DNA of 60,000 nt from Adiantum capillus-veneris (GCA_014529385.2 CM043962.1:50422598-50482597), one strand, 5' to 3'; shown: positions 33,044 to 43,834, counted from the stretch's first letter. Notes: a model not told the origin generated them from the letters alone. Program-made: numbers and translations.

Positions 33044-34712
33044 GTGATAATTAGGAAACCCTCAGAAAGTTAATCTAGCTAATTATTTTCATAGAAATAC
33101 CCTAATTTTTGAGTAATTTAAATAGGGGAAATTAGTAAATGAAATTTAAATGGTGTGATATAAATATCAATGGTTAATAGGTGTTCTAGAACCCGTGATA
33201 ATTAGGAGAAGCTCACAAAGTTAATCTAGCTGATTAATTTAGCTTAAATACCCTATTTTTTGAACAATTTAAATAGGGGAAATTAGTAAATGAAATTCAA
33301 ATGCTATGATATAATTATCAGTGGTTAATTAGGTGTTCAAGAACCCGTGATAATTAGGAAAATCTCAGAAAACTAATCTAGCTAATTAATTTAGCTAAAA
33401 TACCCTGTTTTTGTGAAATTTAAATAGGGGAAATTAGTAAATGAAATTCAAATGCTGTGATATAATTATCAATGGTTAATTAGGTGTTCAAAAACTCGTG
33501 ATAATTAGGAAAAGCTCAGAAAAGTAATGTAGCTAATTACTTTAGATAAAATATCCTATTTTTTAAGAAATTTAAATACGTGAAATTAGTAAATGGAATT
33601 AAAATGTTGTGATATATTTATTAGTGGTTAATTAGGTTTTCAAAAACCCGTGATAATTAGGAGAATCTCAGAAAATAAATCTAACTAATTACTTAAGGAG
33701 AATTACTCTATTTTTTGAGTAATTTAAATAGGGAAAATTAGTAAATTGAATTTAAATGTTGTGATATATTTATCAGTGGTTAATTAGGTGTTAAAGAGTC
33801 CGTGATAATTAGGAGAAACTTAGATAACTAATCTAGCTAATTAATCTAGTAGAAATACTCTGTTTTTAGAGAAAATTAAATACGGAAAATTAGTAAATTA
33901 TTTTTTATAATTACATCCTATTTATCATAGCTATATTATAGGGTAAAAAGACCGTGATAATTATTCCAAGGTTAGAAAAGTAGTATAGATATTTATCTAA
34001 TTTAAATTATACTATTTTTAGCTAAAAACTAAAGAGGGAAATTAGTACATCATGCTATATGATTACATGCTATTTATCAGAGCTATATTATAGGGTAAAG
34101 AGACCGTGATAATTATTTCAAGGGGTGAAAAGTAGTATAGATATTTATCTAAGTCAAATTACTCTATTTTTAGCTAAAAACTAAAGAGGGAAATTAGTAA
34201 ATCATGCTATATGATTACATCCTATTTATTAGAGCTATATTGTAGGGTAAAGAGGCCGTGATAATTATGCCAAGGTTAGAAAAGTAGTATAGATATTTAT
34301 CTAAGTCAAATTATACTATTTTAAGCTCAAAACTAACGAGGGAAACTAGTAAATCATGCTATATGATTACATTCTATTTATCACAATTATATTACATAAT
34401 AAAGAGGCCGTGATAAATAGTTCAAGGTTAAAAAGTAGTATAGATATTTATCTAAGTCAAATTACACTATTTTTAGCTAAAAGTTGAAGATGGAAATTAT
34501 ATAACTAAGTTGAAAAATAATAAGATAATTACCAGAGGTCAAAAATATCCTTATCTACTTGTGATAATTATACCATAGTTAATTAGTAAGGTTAGTAAAT
34601 CATAATTGACCAATAGTCCTATTTTGAGCAAATGATTAATTAAAATAAATAGACTTTGTGGTTAAAAGTTTTTATGAAAATTATAGTAAGTGCCAACCTA
34701 TGATATCAAGTT
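33044..34712 (+). repeat. Array of about 11 units with a constant period of 151-152 bp
   Basis: The core gtgataatta recurs at 33044, 33195, 33347, 33498, 33650, 33802, 33954, 34106, 34258, 34410 and 34561; all steps are 151 or 152. A second landmark (gggaaattagtaaat) recurs with the same period. The text between changes much from the first to the last unit, with a switch of flavour near 33900, but almost no insertions or deletions have accumulated. AT-rich throughout. Confidence 0.9.
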
Positions 34713-35038
34713 AAGGAAATGAAATCTTTAAGAGAAATTAAATATAATAAATATTAAGCCCAAAATAAGTAAATTATTAGCTTAAAAGTTGATAGGAAAA
34801 TTAGGAAAAAGATATAGAAAATTATAAGAAAGTTAGGAGAGCTTAAAAAAACCTTAGGGAAGCGGTGGAAAAAGTTATCATGCTTATATAGACAAATAAG
34901 AAATTACTAGGTCAAGAATTTATCAATTAAGACTATAAATTTAGCCTTGGATAGGTTACGGTTGAATACAAAGGTTAAGTCTAGATTTTGAATTATTTAC
35001 CTAATGATTAGACGTCCTTTTTATAAGGATAATAACTT

Positions 35039-35224
35039 ATGGCACCAAAAAGAACCCGAGCAAATCCTACATCTGATGATGAGGAAGTAGCTCCAAAACA
35101 AACTAGAGCGTCGCACGACGACGAAGCCGGACCTAGTAGTAGGCCTATGGAGGAGAGTCTTCAGGCGTCAGCACAGCAGCAGATGGCCAATCAATCCCAG
35201 GTGGGTGTCCCATTATTCAATTAA
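35039..35224 (+). CDS. Small ORF in the LTR, conserved in a second LTR copy
   Basis: 61 residues, starting MAPKRTRANPTSDDEEVAPK and continuing with TRASHDDEAGPSSRP. It is charged, low in hydrophobic residues, with no signal peptide or membrane segment. The LTR at 41318-43345 has a counterpart on the minus strand (42426-42560, MASKRTQENQPTEEDNSNTK then SKASHDHEVDPRS). Start, KRT motif and ASHDxE motif are shared while the rest has diverged. It ends near a possible splice donor (cag|gtgggt), so it might be a first exon leading into gag. Function unknown. Confidence 0.45.
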   Translation: MAPKRTRANPTSDDEEVAPKQTRASHDDEAGPSSRPMEESLQASAQQQMANQSQVGVPLFN

Positions 35225-36423
35225 GTCTTTCATTAGTTTAAGTTCTTTTATAAGTTAGCATTGCATACGTAAGAAGGATAAACTGGTTGAAAACGGAAGG
35301 TAACTTCCAACGTGCATTTGTTTATAATGTAGGAAAGAATTGTTGGGTTAAAATTGGTTGAATTAGGAAAGATATGTTTGATCATCCTTAAGACAGCTTG
35401 TCTCAAGACACCTCCGACTCCTTGATATAAATTGATGATAATGATTGGCTTTCTAGCCACGGTTAAGTCGGCTACACCCATGAACGATGAGTTTCTACTC
35501 CGTGTCATGTCTTGATGTTTCTACATAAGTTAGGATACCGTTTTTATCCTAGGGGAGCCGCCCGGTTGTATGGGAAACTGGTTTGGTGTATGGGCACCCG
35601 GAACCTTGGGTGGGGGTTTATCCACTCCGGATTTGAATAAGGAATGGGTGTCGTTTTTCACCCTTAGGTGGTCTTGAGACAAGAAGAGTACTTGTCATGG
35701 TTATTATGGACAATGTTTTAATTGACAGTACCATGTCTTAAGTTTAAAGATGTCTGTTTTCTAAAATAATGCTTTCAATGTTGTCTTCAAGAAATTACTG
35801 TGATGGAACGTTAAAAGAAACCATTATTTTAAATGTTTAAAACAATGTGATAGTAAGATAAATGAAGCATGTGTGAGTGCGGGGTGGTAAGTGGGGATTG
35901 ACTAAGGTTGTCAATCATGGACGGGTGGACCTGATTAGTCAGGTAACTATCCATTCCCGTGCACTAAAACGTTTTAGAAACTTCTCACTTGGAAGAGGAA
36001 TCCACCAACGGTTGTGCCCTCACATATGCTAGGGGGAAAAAAGCGTTGGCTAAGGAAACCATAATCTGAATGATGAAGTTATAGGGCCGGAATAAGAATT
36101 TGTAGGCCGTTTGAATACATTGTCCCGTTTCCGCTGCGAGACAGGACTAGGTCTACTTCTAAGGCTATAGACCCAAGCCATTGTCAATGGTAAAGGTCCA
36201 CTCCTTGGATTTTTCTTGTTTAGAGACTCCGCTTTTTATAAGGCCTAGAGACCTGTCAAGGATCCCATCCCGATCTTGGTGTAGTCTGGGTTGGGGATCT
36301 TACACCTTTGGACTTGTGTGTAGGACACTACACGCAAACGAGTGGATCATCAATCGACCAAAGTGGATAACAGAGGAAAGATTGTATTGGTTGGTTTGTG
36401 CAGCTCTTCCCTCTAACAAATAA

Positions 36424-37459
36424 AACATTCATCCTCCGTGCGATGGTCTCTAGTGATCCGAGAGATATTAAGAGTTTGAACATTCCTCAAATTGGTGGGT
36501 GCATTTGATTGATACCTTGTTAAACAATCAAGTCATAGAGATAAATTTCATGACATATTTATTGTTTTTGTTGTCATAGGAGAGTTTTCTGTTTTTTGAA
36601 AGTGATTATCGAAGTTTTCTGGTCTTCCATTATTAAAGAGGCAAAGAATGTGTACAAATATACCCGTAGTATACAATTTAAATCAATGCCTAGGTTGGAC
36701 CTGGAGTCATTTATCAAGGAAATTAAAATGATACATAAGGGCAAGACCTTTGCTTATGAGATGGGTGTTATGAAAAAGGGAACATAGTCTGAGGTGAGCA
36801 AGGCATTGGCGAATGCAGGAAAAAGGTGTCTTTGTGGGTATTCACAATTGACAATTATAGTGAATCAAAGAATTAAAGTATGCTTCAGAAAATACTCTTT
36901 CTTGTTTATAGATGGTTGCGAATGTGCAAGTTTAACATAAAAGGGTCAAGAGCCTGCCAGGAAATGCTTGAAATTGAAAAATTGGATTTAACCTAATGCA
37001 GATAGCATGCAACTTTAGGAGGAGAGTGTACCAGGATTTACCCTAGTTCTTGGAGTATGGCAAGGGATTCTTCCCTCCAAATGAGGAGAAGGCACACAAC
37101 AATGTTGTGAAGGATAGAGAGGAAATAGCACGTGGAGGCACACAAATATCTGCAGTAACAGAGTCCAATGTCCAAAGGCCTCAATTAGAGGGGTTTGAAA
37201 CAACATCTCAGGTATCAAAGTTGATGCCTTCATAATTACATAATACATATCCTCCATCATTTGAATTAGTTTTAAATAACCTATACAATATTGCTTTATA
37301 GATGGAGCAATCTGGGGAGGCATCAGGTTTGAAGAAACGTGAGTATTTTTGAAGAACATCCAATGGTGAATATTTTTCATTCACTTTAAAATTTGTGCGT
37401 TTCTTGGTGATCAAGAAAGAGAATTGGAATGTCAACAAAGGAGGTGATAGACTTTGCAG
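36424..37459 (+). other. Poorly resolved part of the ParB-like pseudogene
   Basis: Two open segments look like remnants of exons: 36596-36787 (RLDLESFIKEIKMIHKGKTF) and about 37050-37211 (EYGKGFFPPNEEKAHNNVVK ... GFETTSQ before a possible donor gtatca). A short exon-like MEQSGEASGLKK lies at 37302-37337 before gtgagt. Joins are uncertain and no domain is recognised. Confidence 0.35.
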
Positions 37460-37990
37460 GAAGTTTAGAAACAGAAACATTGCATGTTTTGGACGTGTCA
37501 ATGGTTACATACCCGTCAACTGGTACATGGAAAACTTGGATGGGAGTTGCGGTGCATTTTAGAATCTAACTTTTTTTGTTTGAGGGTATTTGCAGAGAGC
37601 AATGGCAACCATATTCAAATTGTACATTTTGGTTTGGACAAGATAGAGGATGCAGGAAGAAGGCCTTGCTAAGCTCTGCAAGGCCACACGTCGTGGAGAT
37701 ATGTCTTTGTCCATTATGTAATGAGTCGGCCATGGATTTTGCAGTGAGTGCTTCCATTTTTTTTTGCCTAACAATGCATTTGTATATGGGCTGTCAAATT
37801 TTGTAGTGCGAGGTTGGAATAGAATGGAGGTGTGCAAGTTTGGCCAGCTTGCCCATATAGCGTTTTCAACATCAGATGATAGAGGTGTGTTTGTAGTCAT
37901 GTGCCAATTAGATAATTATGGAATGGTGTGTGATATTGATGTTGTTGTTGGATGGTGTGAAGACCACGTAAACCTGGCACTCAAACAAAG
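37460..37990 (+). pseudogene. Methyltransferase-like C-terminal exons
   Basis: Exon from 37460: LETETLHVLDVSMVTYPSTG. Exon 37596-37743: LAKLCKATRRGDMSLSIM, two stops, VGHGFC. A consensus donor gtgagtg and acceptor ttttgtag then join in phase to MRGWNRMEVCKFGQLAHIAF and GVFVVMCQLDNYGMVCD. A hydrophobic strand followed by GVFVVMCQ after a GW motif resembles the motif IV and V region of N6/N4 DNA methyltransferases. The catalytic PP[YFW] motif would fall at the double stop and is not intact. Function is inferred from pattern only. Confidence 0.35.
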
Positions 37991-38054
37991 TGAAAAAGGC
38001 ATAACCATATATACACTATATACAAAGATTCACCTCCTCCACACATGGTCCTCT

Positions 38055-39060
38055 TTATGTGGGTTGCTCAAACCTCCTGGCTATAATCTGATGCACACCA
38101 GGTACCAAAATCTTGCCAAAGTAGAGCTTAAGCTGCACTCCATTCACCCTGTTTCTAAGCAGCTTGCCATTTTCCCTCACCAGTTGATAGGTTCTGTTGG
38201 GAAAAGCCTTATGTACATTGTACGGACCCGTCCACTTCTTATTTAACTTATTTTGGAAGGTAAAATTTAAGCACCTCTCGTATTTCATCACCACGTTTCC
38301 CTCCTCTATCTTCTTACCTTGAACTTGGCCATTCGCTTCTCTTGCTGCTTTACATAGTAGTCTACTGCTACCTCTCTATCCATCCGCAATGATTCAATAT
38401 TGAAAATCCTAGCCTACAAAACCCCTGGCTATGTGGCATCAAGTCACCACGTGTCCTTCAAGGCTCCTAGCTATTTATGCACCGGCAACACTACTTCCTT
38501 ACCGTGTACCAACTTGAATGGGGTGAAATTAGTAGCCACCTTGTAAGATGTTCTAGATGCCCATATACATTTCTCAAGATTCTCCTCCCATTTTTCTTCC
38601 TACTTGTAAACATACCTTGTCAGCATCTTGATGATTTTCTCATCATCACTCTCTACTAGGCCATTGCATTGAGGATGATAGGGTGAAGAGAACCGGTGCT
38701 AAATTCCTAGCTTCTCAACCAATGTCCGCATAAGCTTGCTTCTAAATCCTTGGTTTCTATCAAAAACAAGTACCCATGGTACTCCAAAATGACAGAAAAT
38801 GTTATCAAAAACAAATTGAGCCACAACGTAAGCATTTACCTCCTTAATTGCCTTTGCCTCAACCCACCTAGTAAGGTAGTCAATAGCTACCACAATGTAC
38901 TTTTTTCGACTTGTGGAATTTGAGAGTGGACCCTTGGCATCCAAACCCCACTTTTCAAAAGCACTTTGGGCAATGATAGCCCCCTGTGACTCGGATACTA
39001 ACCGTCTCTCACACATAGTCTGACATTTGTGGTAGGTCTTGCACCAATAGTGCACATATT
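38055..39060 (-). pseudogene. Ty3 integrase (minus strand)
   Basis: HYWCKTYHKC marks the zinc finger. The core has FEKWGLDAKGPLS (first Asp), PWVLVFDRNQGF (second Asp) and, after a stop, SPYHPQCNGLVES (Glu). KVATNFTPFKLVHGKEVVLP follows, and a C-terminal KKWTGPYNVHKAFPNRTYQL at about 38170-38235, typical of the integrase tail that holds GP...Y. Several stops and frameshifts interrupt it. Confidence 0.85.
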
Positions 39061-39439
39061 GTACTATGGAAGGCCACTAAAAACCTGCTCTTAAATTTCA
39101 AAAAAAAACATGGTGTTTACCTTGATGCCCACTTTCCTCATGAACTTGCTATAGCACCATGCCGATTTCTTCCTTGTAAAGCATCCTTTGCAACACTCCA
39201 TCTTGTCCATAGACCATCAAATCCTCCCCTATCAATGTGGAGTTGCAAGCCTTTTGCACTATCCTCCTCTTTTGTAGCTTGGACAAGCCTTCTGGACTAA
39301 GCTTATAAAATATTATATCTCCTTCAAAGCTCCCCTACCTACATAAGTGGTTGGGGCCACGTATAAACCTATAATATGTACCTGCACTCTACTACTTGCA
39401 AGCTGGTCTACCTCTTGGTTTTACTCTCTTTTAACATGC

Positions 39440-39790
39440 TTGAATCCAACCTCTTTAAAAAAATTTAACAACTTTTTAATGGAAAAAAACCAATTCTTCA
39501 TTGAATCCCGTTTTACCTGCCACTAGCCTAGCAACTGCTTGATGACCAACAAAGCATCGCCTTTTACTACCAATCTAGATATGCCAAATTCCATGCACTG
39601 CTTCAAACCCAAATGCAAATTAAGATACTCTTCATTGTTGTTATGAATATCCTCCAAGCTGTAAGCCCTTGAAAATATCACTTTTCCATGTGGGTCCTGT
39701 ATCACCACACCTCCACCTGATTTCTCTATCACCCTCCTATATGCACCATCAAACCACACAATAAAGACCCCTTCCAAGTTTGTCTCCTCT
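39440..39790 (-). pseudogene. Second-type RNase H (minus strand)
   Basis: VWFDGAYRRVIEKSGGGVVI (first Asp), NNNEEYLNLHLGLKQC (Glu region) and RLVVKGDALLVIKQLLG (second Asp) give the core of the archaeal-type RNase H of Tat elements. A stop follows LLG, then the C-terminal helix text continues in frame. Confidence 0.8.
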
Positions 39791-39799
39791 TTAGCATCA

Positions 39800-40481
39800 T
39801 CTCACACCAGCCTTGGATAAATTGGCAACTTGCCCTCCTTGTTGACCAAGATATCTCCCAAATGAGACCAACTAGTATGTTTGACCTTGAACTCAAACTC
39901 AAACTCTTGTAGCTCTATCACCCACTTCAAAATTTGTTTGGTAATTCCTTCTACTGCAAGAGGTTTGGCTCTGAGAAGGGTATCCTCAATCATGTAGGTA
40001 TCATAGCTTCAAGGAGTGTGCTCAAGGGTTTGTTAAGGCCTTGAAAAAAATGGGCAATCTATTGTTCCATTGTCATCTGGGGAGCATAGCGTTGTAAAGA
40101 TGGATGCTTGGTGTAGTACTCCTCTAGTGACAACCCTAATTGACATAAGCCAAAGAACTCATTTATCTTAATATCTTGGTGTGCATGAGGGAGATAATGT
40201 TGTTTAACTGCCTGCTTCATCTTCTCCCAAGATGGTCTACTGGTGCGATTGTCTCTACAATGTTGTTTCCACTAGAGTTTAGTGCCTCCACTGCGGTGGA
40301 ATATACCTAGCATCACTTGATTATTTTGAGCAATCCTTGCTTCTAGAAAGTAGTCATCCATAGCATCCAACCATGCTTCAGCATCACGCTTGAGGTTGGG
40401 TCCTTCTCCCTTGAAGATGAGGAGTTGGACTTGCTTTAGTAATCGTTTCTTTTCTTGTGTAACTGTGTAAAGGCTATTCAT
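39800..40481 (-). pseudogene. gag start fused to the end of the RT-linked RNase H
   Basis: From ATG 40481 the gag-like text includes LLIFKGEGPNLKRDAEAWLD and LGLCQ...EEYYTK-type sequence (about 40150-40060), and ends around LLRAKPLA. The same frame then reads GITKQILKWVIELQEFEFEF, the last part of the RT-linked RNase H. Protease, RT and most of the first RNase H, normally about 2 kb, are absent. This is a deletion joint near 39955-39970. Confidence 0.65.
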
Positions 40482-41303
40482 GCAGTTATTACCTTGGGAT
40501 TGAATAGTGGATTTTATTACTAAATGAGGATCTACCTTGTTTAAGATTTCAAACTTGTCTCATACTGAAAAATTTCACACACTAAATGAAAACAATGGCC
40601 AAACCATAAACAAAATAGCATATAGCATACCCATAAAAGCCATAGTATGTACAAGAGTTGATACAATGCATGAAGATCATACTATGTAAAAGAGTGACAA
40701 CAACCCTATACTACAGTGGACTATGGGTCGGTCAAATATAGGATCAAAATATACATCTTTTGGCTCTCTAAAACTAGGGACTAAACCCATGGGTCTAGTC
40801 CTACCTAGGTAGACTACCTTAGATACCTGATCAAACATCCACATATTTTGTGATAGTCCTACCATCTATTATAATGGTTTCATCTTGACTCTCTGTTCCA
40901 ATGAAGAAGTAGACTTCAATCACCGGAAGTGCTTCAATCCACTTGAGTCTCTTCAAATTATGTGCAAGGCCTTCTAACTCTCTCGGATCAATGAAGAAAA
41001 TTCCATTAAATCATTCTGACCAGCTAATTCTCCAACTGGGAGGAGAAAATCTCCCGTCTAACCATTCCATCATACTATTTTTCATTGAATAGCATCAAGA
41101 TAGGCATGCCTTCATGAAACCTAATGCTCAATACCATGAATTTACGATGACCTGATGGAATCTTGTTGCAAAGAAGGGGACAAATCTCTCTCTTTCTTCC
41201 TCTCTGTCTTTTCAAATACATCCTTAATTGAATTTGACAAAGACCACTTATTTCAATCTAATACTTAAAGTTTTTTCTAGGTTCAAGTTCTCAATTAGCA
41301 TAC
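40482..41303 (-). other. Leader of the minus-strand Tat-like element
   Basis: Untranslated region between primer site and gag. No long frame or repeat seen. Confidence 0.5.
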
Positions 41304-41315
41304 GCTCTGATACCA
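41304..41315 (-). other. Primer-binding site (initiator Met tRNA)
   Basis: TGGTATCAGAGC on the minus strand, two bases from the LTR end at 41318. This fixes the orientation and identifies 41318 onward as the 5' LTR. Confidence 0.92.
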
Positions 41316-41317
41316 AG

Positions 41318-43345
41318 TGAGAGGTCCCCAACCTACCTATACTAAGGTTGATATGGGGTTCTTGACATGTCTCTAGGCCTAATATAAACTAAAGTCCTTA
41401 AGAAAATCCAGGGAATAGACCTTTTCCATTGGTAATGGCTTGGGACAACAGTCCTAGAAAAAGACCTAGTCTTTTCTCGCAAACGGAAACGGAACAAACT
41501 CTATAAGCTCAAAAAACCTTTTCGACCCTAAGGTATCCTTGTCAATGCTTTTTTCCCTCTATGCAAGTGAGGGCACAACCGTTGGTGGATTCCTCTTCTA
41601 CTGCAGAATTCTTCTAACATTAGTGCACAAAAATGGATAGTTCCTCTTCTATTGAAGAAGTCTATTAACATTAGTGCAAGAGAATGGATAGTTACCTGAC
41701 TAATCAGATCCACCCATCCTTGATCAAAAACCTTAATCAATCCCCACTTATCAACTCACACTCACACATGCTTCCTTGTTTTCTAATTACTACTACAATT
41801 TGTCAACACTTAAAACTATGGTTCATTTTAGCTTCCTGTCACAGTGATTCAGTAAAACAAGTATTGGAAAAAATTGGAAACATTCTTTAACAAAAAAACA
41901 TCTTTAAACTTTAGACAGGGTACTATCAACCAAAAACATTTACCATAATAACCATGACCAGCACTCTTCTTGTCTCAAGATTACCTAAGGGTGAAAAATG
42001 ACACCCATTTCTTATTCATAATTCAAGGTGAAAAATATTACCAAAAGTTTGGGGTGCCTATACACCAAACCAGTTACCTATACAATTGGGTGGATCTCCT
42101 AGGATAAGAAAACAATATTCTAATTTATGTAGTAGAGACTCATCGTTCATGGGGGTGGCCGACTTAAAGTGGACCTATAGCCATCCTTATTCATTAGATT
42201 GTACCAAGGAGTTGGAGGTGTCTTGACACAAGCTGTCTTAAAGATGATCAATCATATCTTTCCTTATTCCACCAGACTAACCAAGTATTTCTTTTCTAGT
42301 TTATAAAAAACAAATACATATTTCTTGGAAGATACCCTTTTGATTTTTGACCAGTTTAATAACTCCTACTTACCTTTCTATTTTTTTCTACCCTTTTGAT
42401 ACTGGTCCCCGAGATTTGTTGAAGCTCAAGGTCCCGCACACTCTTCGACTGTAGGCGTGCTTCTCGGATCGACCTCGTGATCATGTGAGGCCTTGGACCT
42501 CTTTGTGTTGCTATTGTCCTCTTCTGTCGGCTGATTTTCTTGGGTCCTCTTAGAAGCCATGATCTTTGTCCTTATAAAAAGATGTATAATCATTAGGTAA
42601 TTTATCGAAACTCCAACTTACCATCAAATTTTCATAACTACTTCCCTTTATTCCTTTTTACTAGAAACCTAGGGTAGTTCATTGGTTTATAGTATTATAA
42701 GTAGATTCTTGTAGGTGATATCATTCTTGGGGATTCTGTATACTTTAATCTAGCCATTTGAATCCTTGCATTATTTTAGAAACACTAATCTACTAGCTTT
42801 TCCCTTTATGTTAAAGTAAAAAATAGTAACTTTATGTCATAGTAGTATCTTAATTACTTATATGAGTAAGATGTTTCCATCATAGCTTCCTTATAAGTTT
42901 TCTAAGCTCTTATAATTCTCTTATAATTTTTAAAGTTATTTTCCTTATTTTTTCCTTTTAAATAAGGTAAAAAATATGCTATTTTTTGTTTAATAATTAT
43001 TAAAATAATTATATGATGAAGATATATTTATCCTAGCTTCCTAATATACAATATACCTCTAACAAGTATCTTAGAAATGTCTAAGTAAAATTGATAATTA
43101 TCCCCTTTACTTTCATACTAAAATAAACAATTTAAGCAAAAGTAATTAGCATATCTAATTAAGTACTATTAAGTAATTATCATAAGTTTCTAACATTATA
43201 ATCTTTGCTAGAAAATAATCTTACTAACTTCTAAATACATTTACTAGTTATTATTCTAATTTTTAGCTAAAAATAATTAATTTAAGAAAAAGTAACTAAA
43301 TAACTATGCAATAATTATTATGCAACTTGGATGGACCAAAACATC
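41318..43345 (-). repeat. 5' LTR of the minus-strand element (outer part lost or unrecognised)
   Basis: Plus-strand start TGAGAGG corresponds to the LTR end before the primer site. Text up to about 42600 matches the reverse complement of 34950-36304; beyond it the AT-rich repeat part is shorter. I find no match to the TGTAAGG start of the solo LTR, so the outer boundary near 43345 is only where similarity fades. Confidence 0.6.
42426..42560 (-). CDS. Small LTR ORF, counterpart of 35039-35224
   Basis: 44 residues from ATG at 42560, beginning MASKRTQENQPTEEDNSNTK and containing SKASHDHEVDPRS. It lies at the equivalent place in the LTR. Function unknown. Confidence 0.4.
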   Translation of the reverse strand: MASKRTQENQPTEEDNSNTKRSKASHDHEVDPRSTPTVEECAGP

Positions 43346-43605
43346 ATAGGTGTAGCATGGGAAACCACTAGGGAACATGAAATTTAAGATGCCTCAACAA
43401 GCTGTCACTTTTTCCTTGCTATTTTCTCTCCCATGCAGTGGCTGCTGCCATGCAAAAGGGTTGTCTCGCCAACCTCACCACCCCGACATGACACCCACTT
43501 TATCTACATATTGCATGCTCTGTAGGCTCACATACCTATGAAAATTGATTAAACAAATCCGTTCCTCAACCCCCACTGACTTATATTTAGGAGCTGCTTC
43601 CTCCA

Positions 43606-43607
<2 letters not shown>
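43346..43607. other. Unassigned segment
   Basis: No reading frame or repeat recognised. On the minus strand a TATA-like ctaaatataag at about 43580-43590 lies next to the CT/GA tract. Confidence 0.3.

Positions 43608-43700
<93 letters not shown>
43608..43700. repeat. (CT)n microsatellite, 93 bp
   Basis: About 46 uninterrupted CT units. Open frames through it (alternating Leu-Ser or Arg-Glu) are artefacts. Confidence 0.97.
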
Positions 43701-43703
<3 letters not shown>

Positions 43704-43831
43704 ATCCATCATCCAACTATCTCTCTCTTACTACCACCGCCAACCAACCACCCCACATACCTCACCTTTTCCCTCTTCGTAAGCAACTAGAGAAAACGGC
43801 CAGTGTAATCCCTTTCTCTCTCTCACAGCCA

Positions 43832-43834
<3 letters not shown>

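Larger units (their letters stand above)
32011..36304 (+). mobile_element. 4.3-kb solo LTR of the Tat-like family
   Basis: Ends TGTAAG...CTTACA form a 6-bp terminal inverted repeat. Both sides carry CCTTT (32006-32010, 36305-36309), a perfect 5-bp target duplication, and no primer site or internal region follows. The final 2 kb match, in reverse, the LTR at 41318-43345 that does have a primer site: shared markers are ggcctagagacatgtcaag, aggactaggtct and the small ORF. It holds a TATA box, a 152-bp repeat array and the ORF at 35039. Length is extreme for a solo LTR. Confidence 0.92.
31482..36423 (+). pseudogene. Middle exons of the ParB-like pseudogene, split by solo LTR
   Basis: After an acceptor at 31481 come LNETGYVSTSYIDMLWMVRA and WYNVFVTLMYRLLHPT. 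After a probable acceptor at 31772 come EKYMLALKKIVAEKNRMLP, a frameshift near 31875, then RYALAIFDPALGDEWWRW up to VSIDPF at 32010. The solo LTR 32011-36304 and one target copy intervene. Then GLVCRTLHANEWIINRPKW and TEERLYWLVCAALPSNK continue in the same frame to a stop at 36421-36423. No family recognised for this part. Confidence 0.5.
30447..37990 (+). pseudogene. Intron-bearing pseudogene with ParB-like motif and methyltransferase-like C-terminus
   Basis: I do not recognise the gene. Coding segments are separated by short introns with GT..AG ends: 30807-30870, 31214-31281, 31393-31481 and 37744-37806 (63-89 bp). At the first, second and fourth the frame joins correctly across the intron; at the third my joint is one base out of frame. 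A 4.3-kb solo LTR splits one exon (32010/36310) and the frame also resumes correctly across it. Stops at several points (about 30693, 30895, 31013, 31327) show it is dead. The retained introns argue against a processed copy. Tat-like integrase fragments lie close on both sides, pointing towards the gene. The start ATG is uncertain. Confidence 0.55.
38000..43345 (-). mobile_element. Minus-strand Tat-like Ty3 element with most of pol deleted
   Basis: On the minus strand: 5' LTR from about 43345 to 41318, primer site TGGTATCAGAGC 41315-41304, leader, gag start at 40481, then a direct jump into the end of the RT-linked RNase H near 39960, second RNase H, integrase to about 38050. Protease and reverse transcriptase are missing. 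No 3' LTR is seen at the left end, where the ParB-like pseudogene begins within tens of bases. LTR and integrase match the solo LTR at 32011 and the integrase at 28945. Confidence 0.75.

Noticed and set aside
43475-43790. Open frames across the CT microsatellite
   Set aside because: Alternating Leu-Ser or Arg-Glu dipeptides only; not coding.
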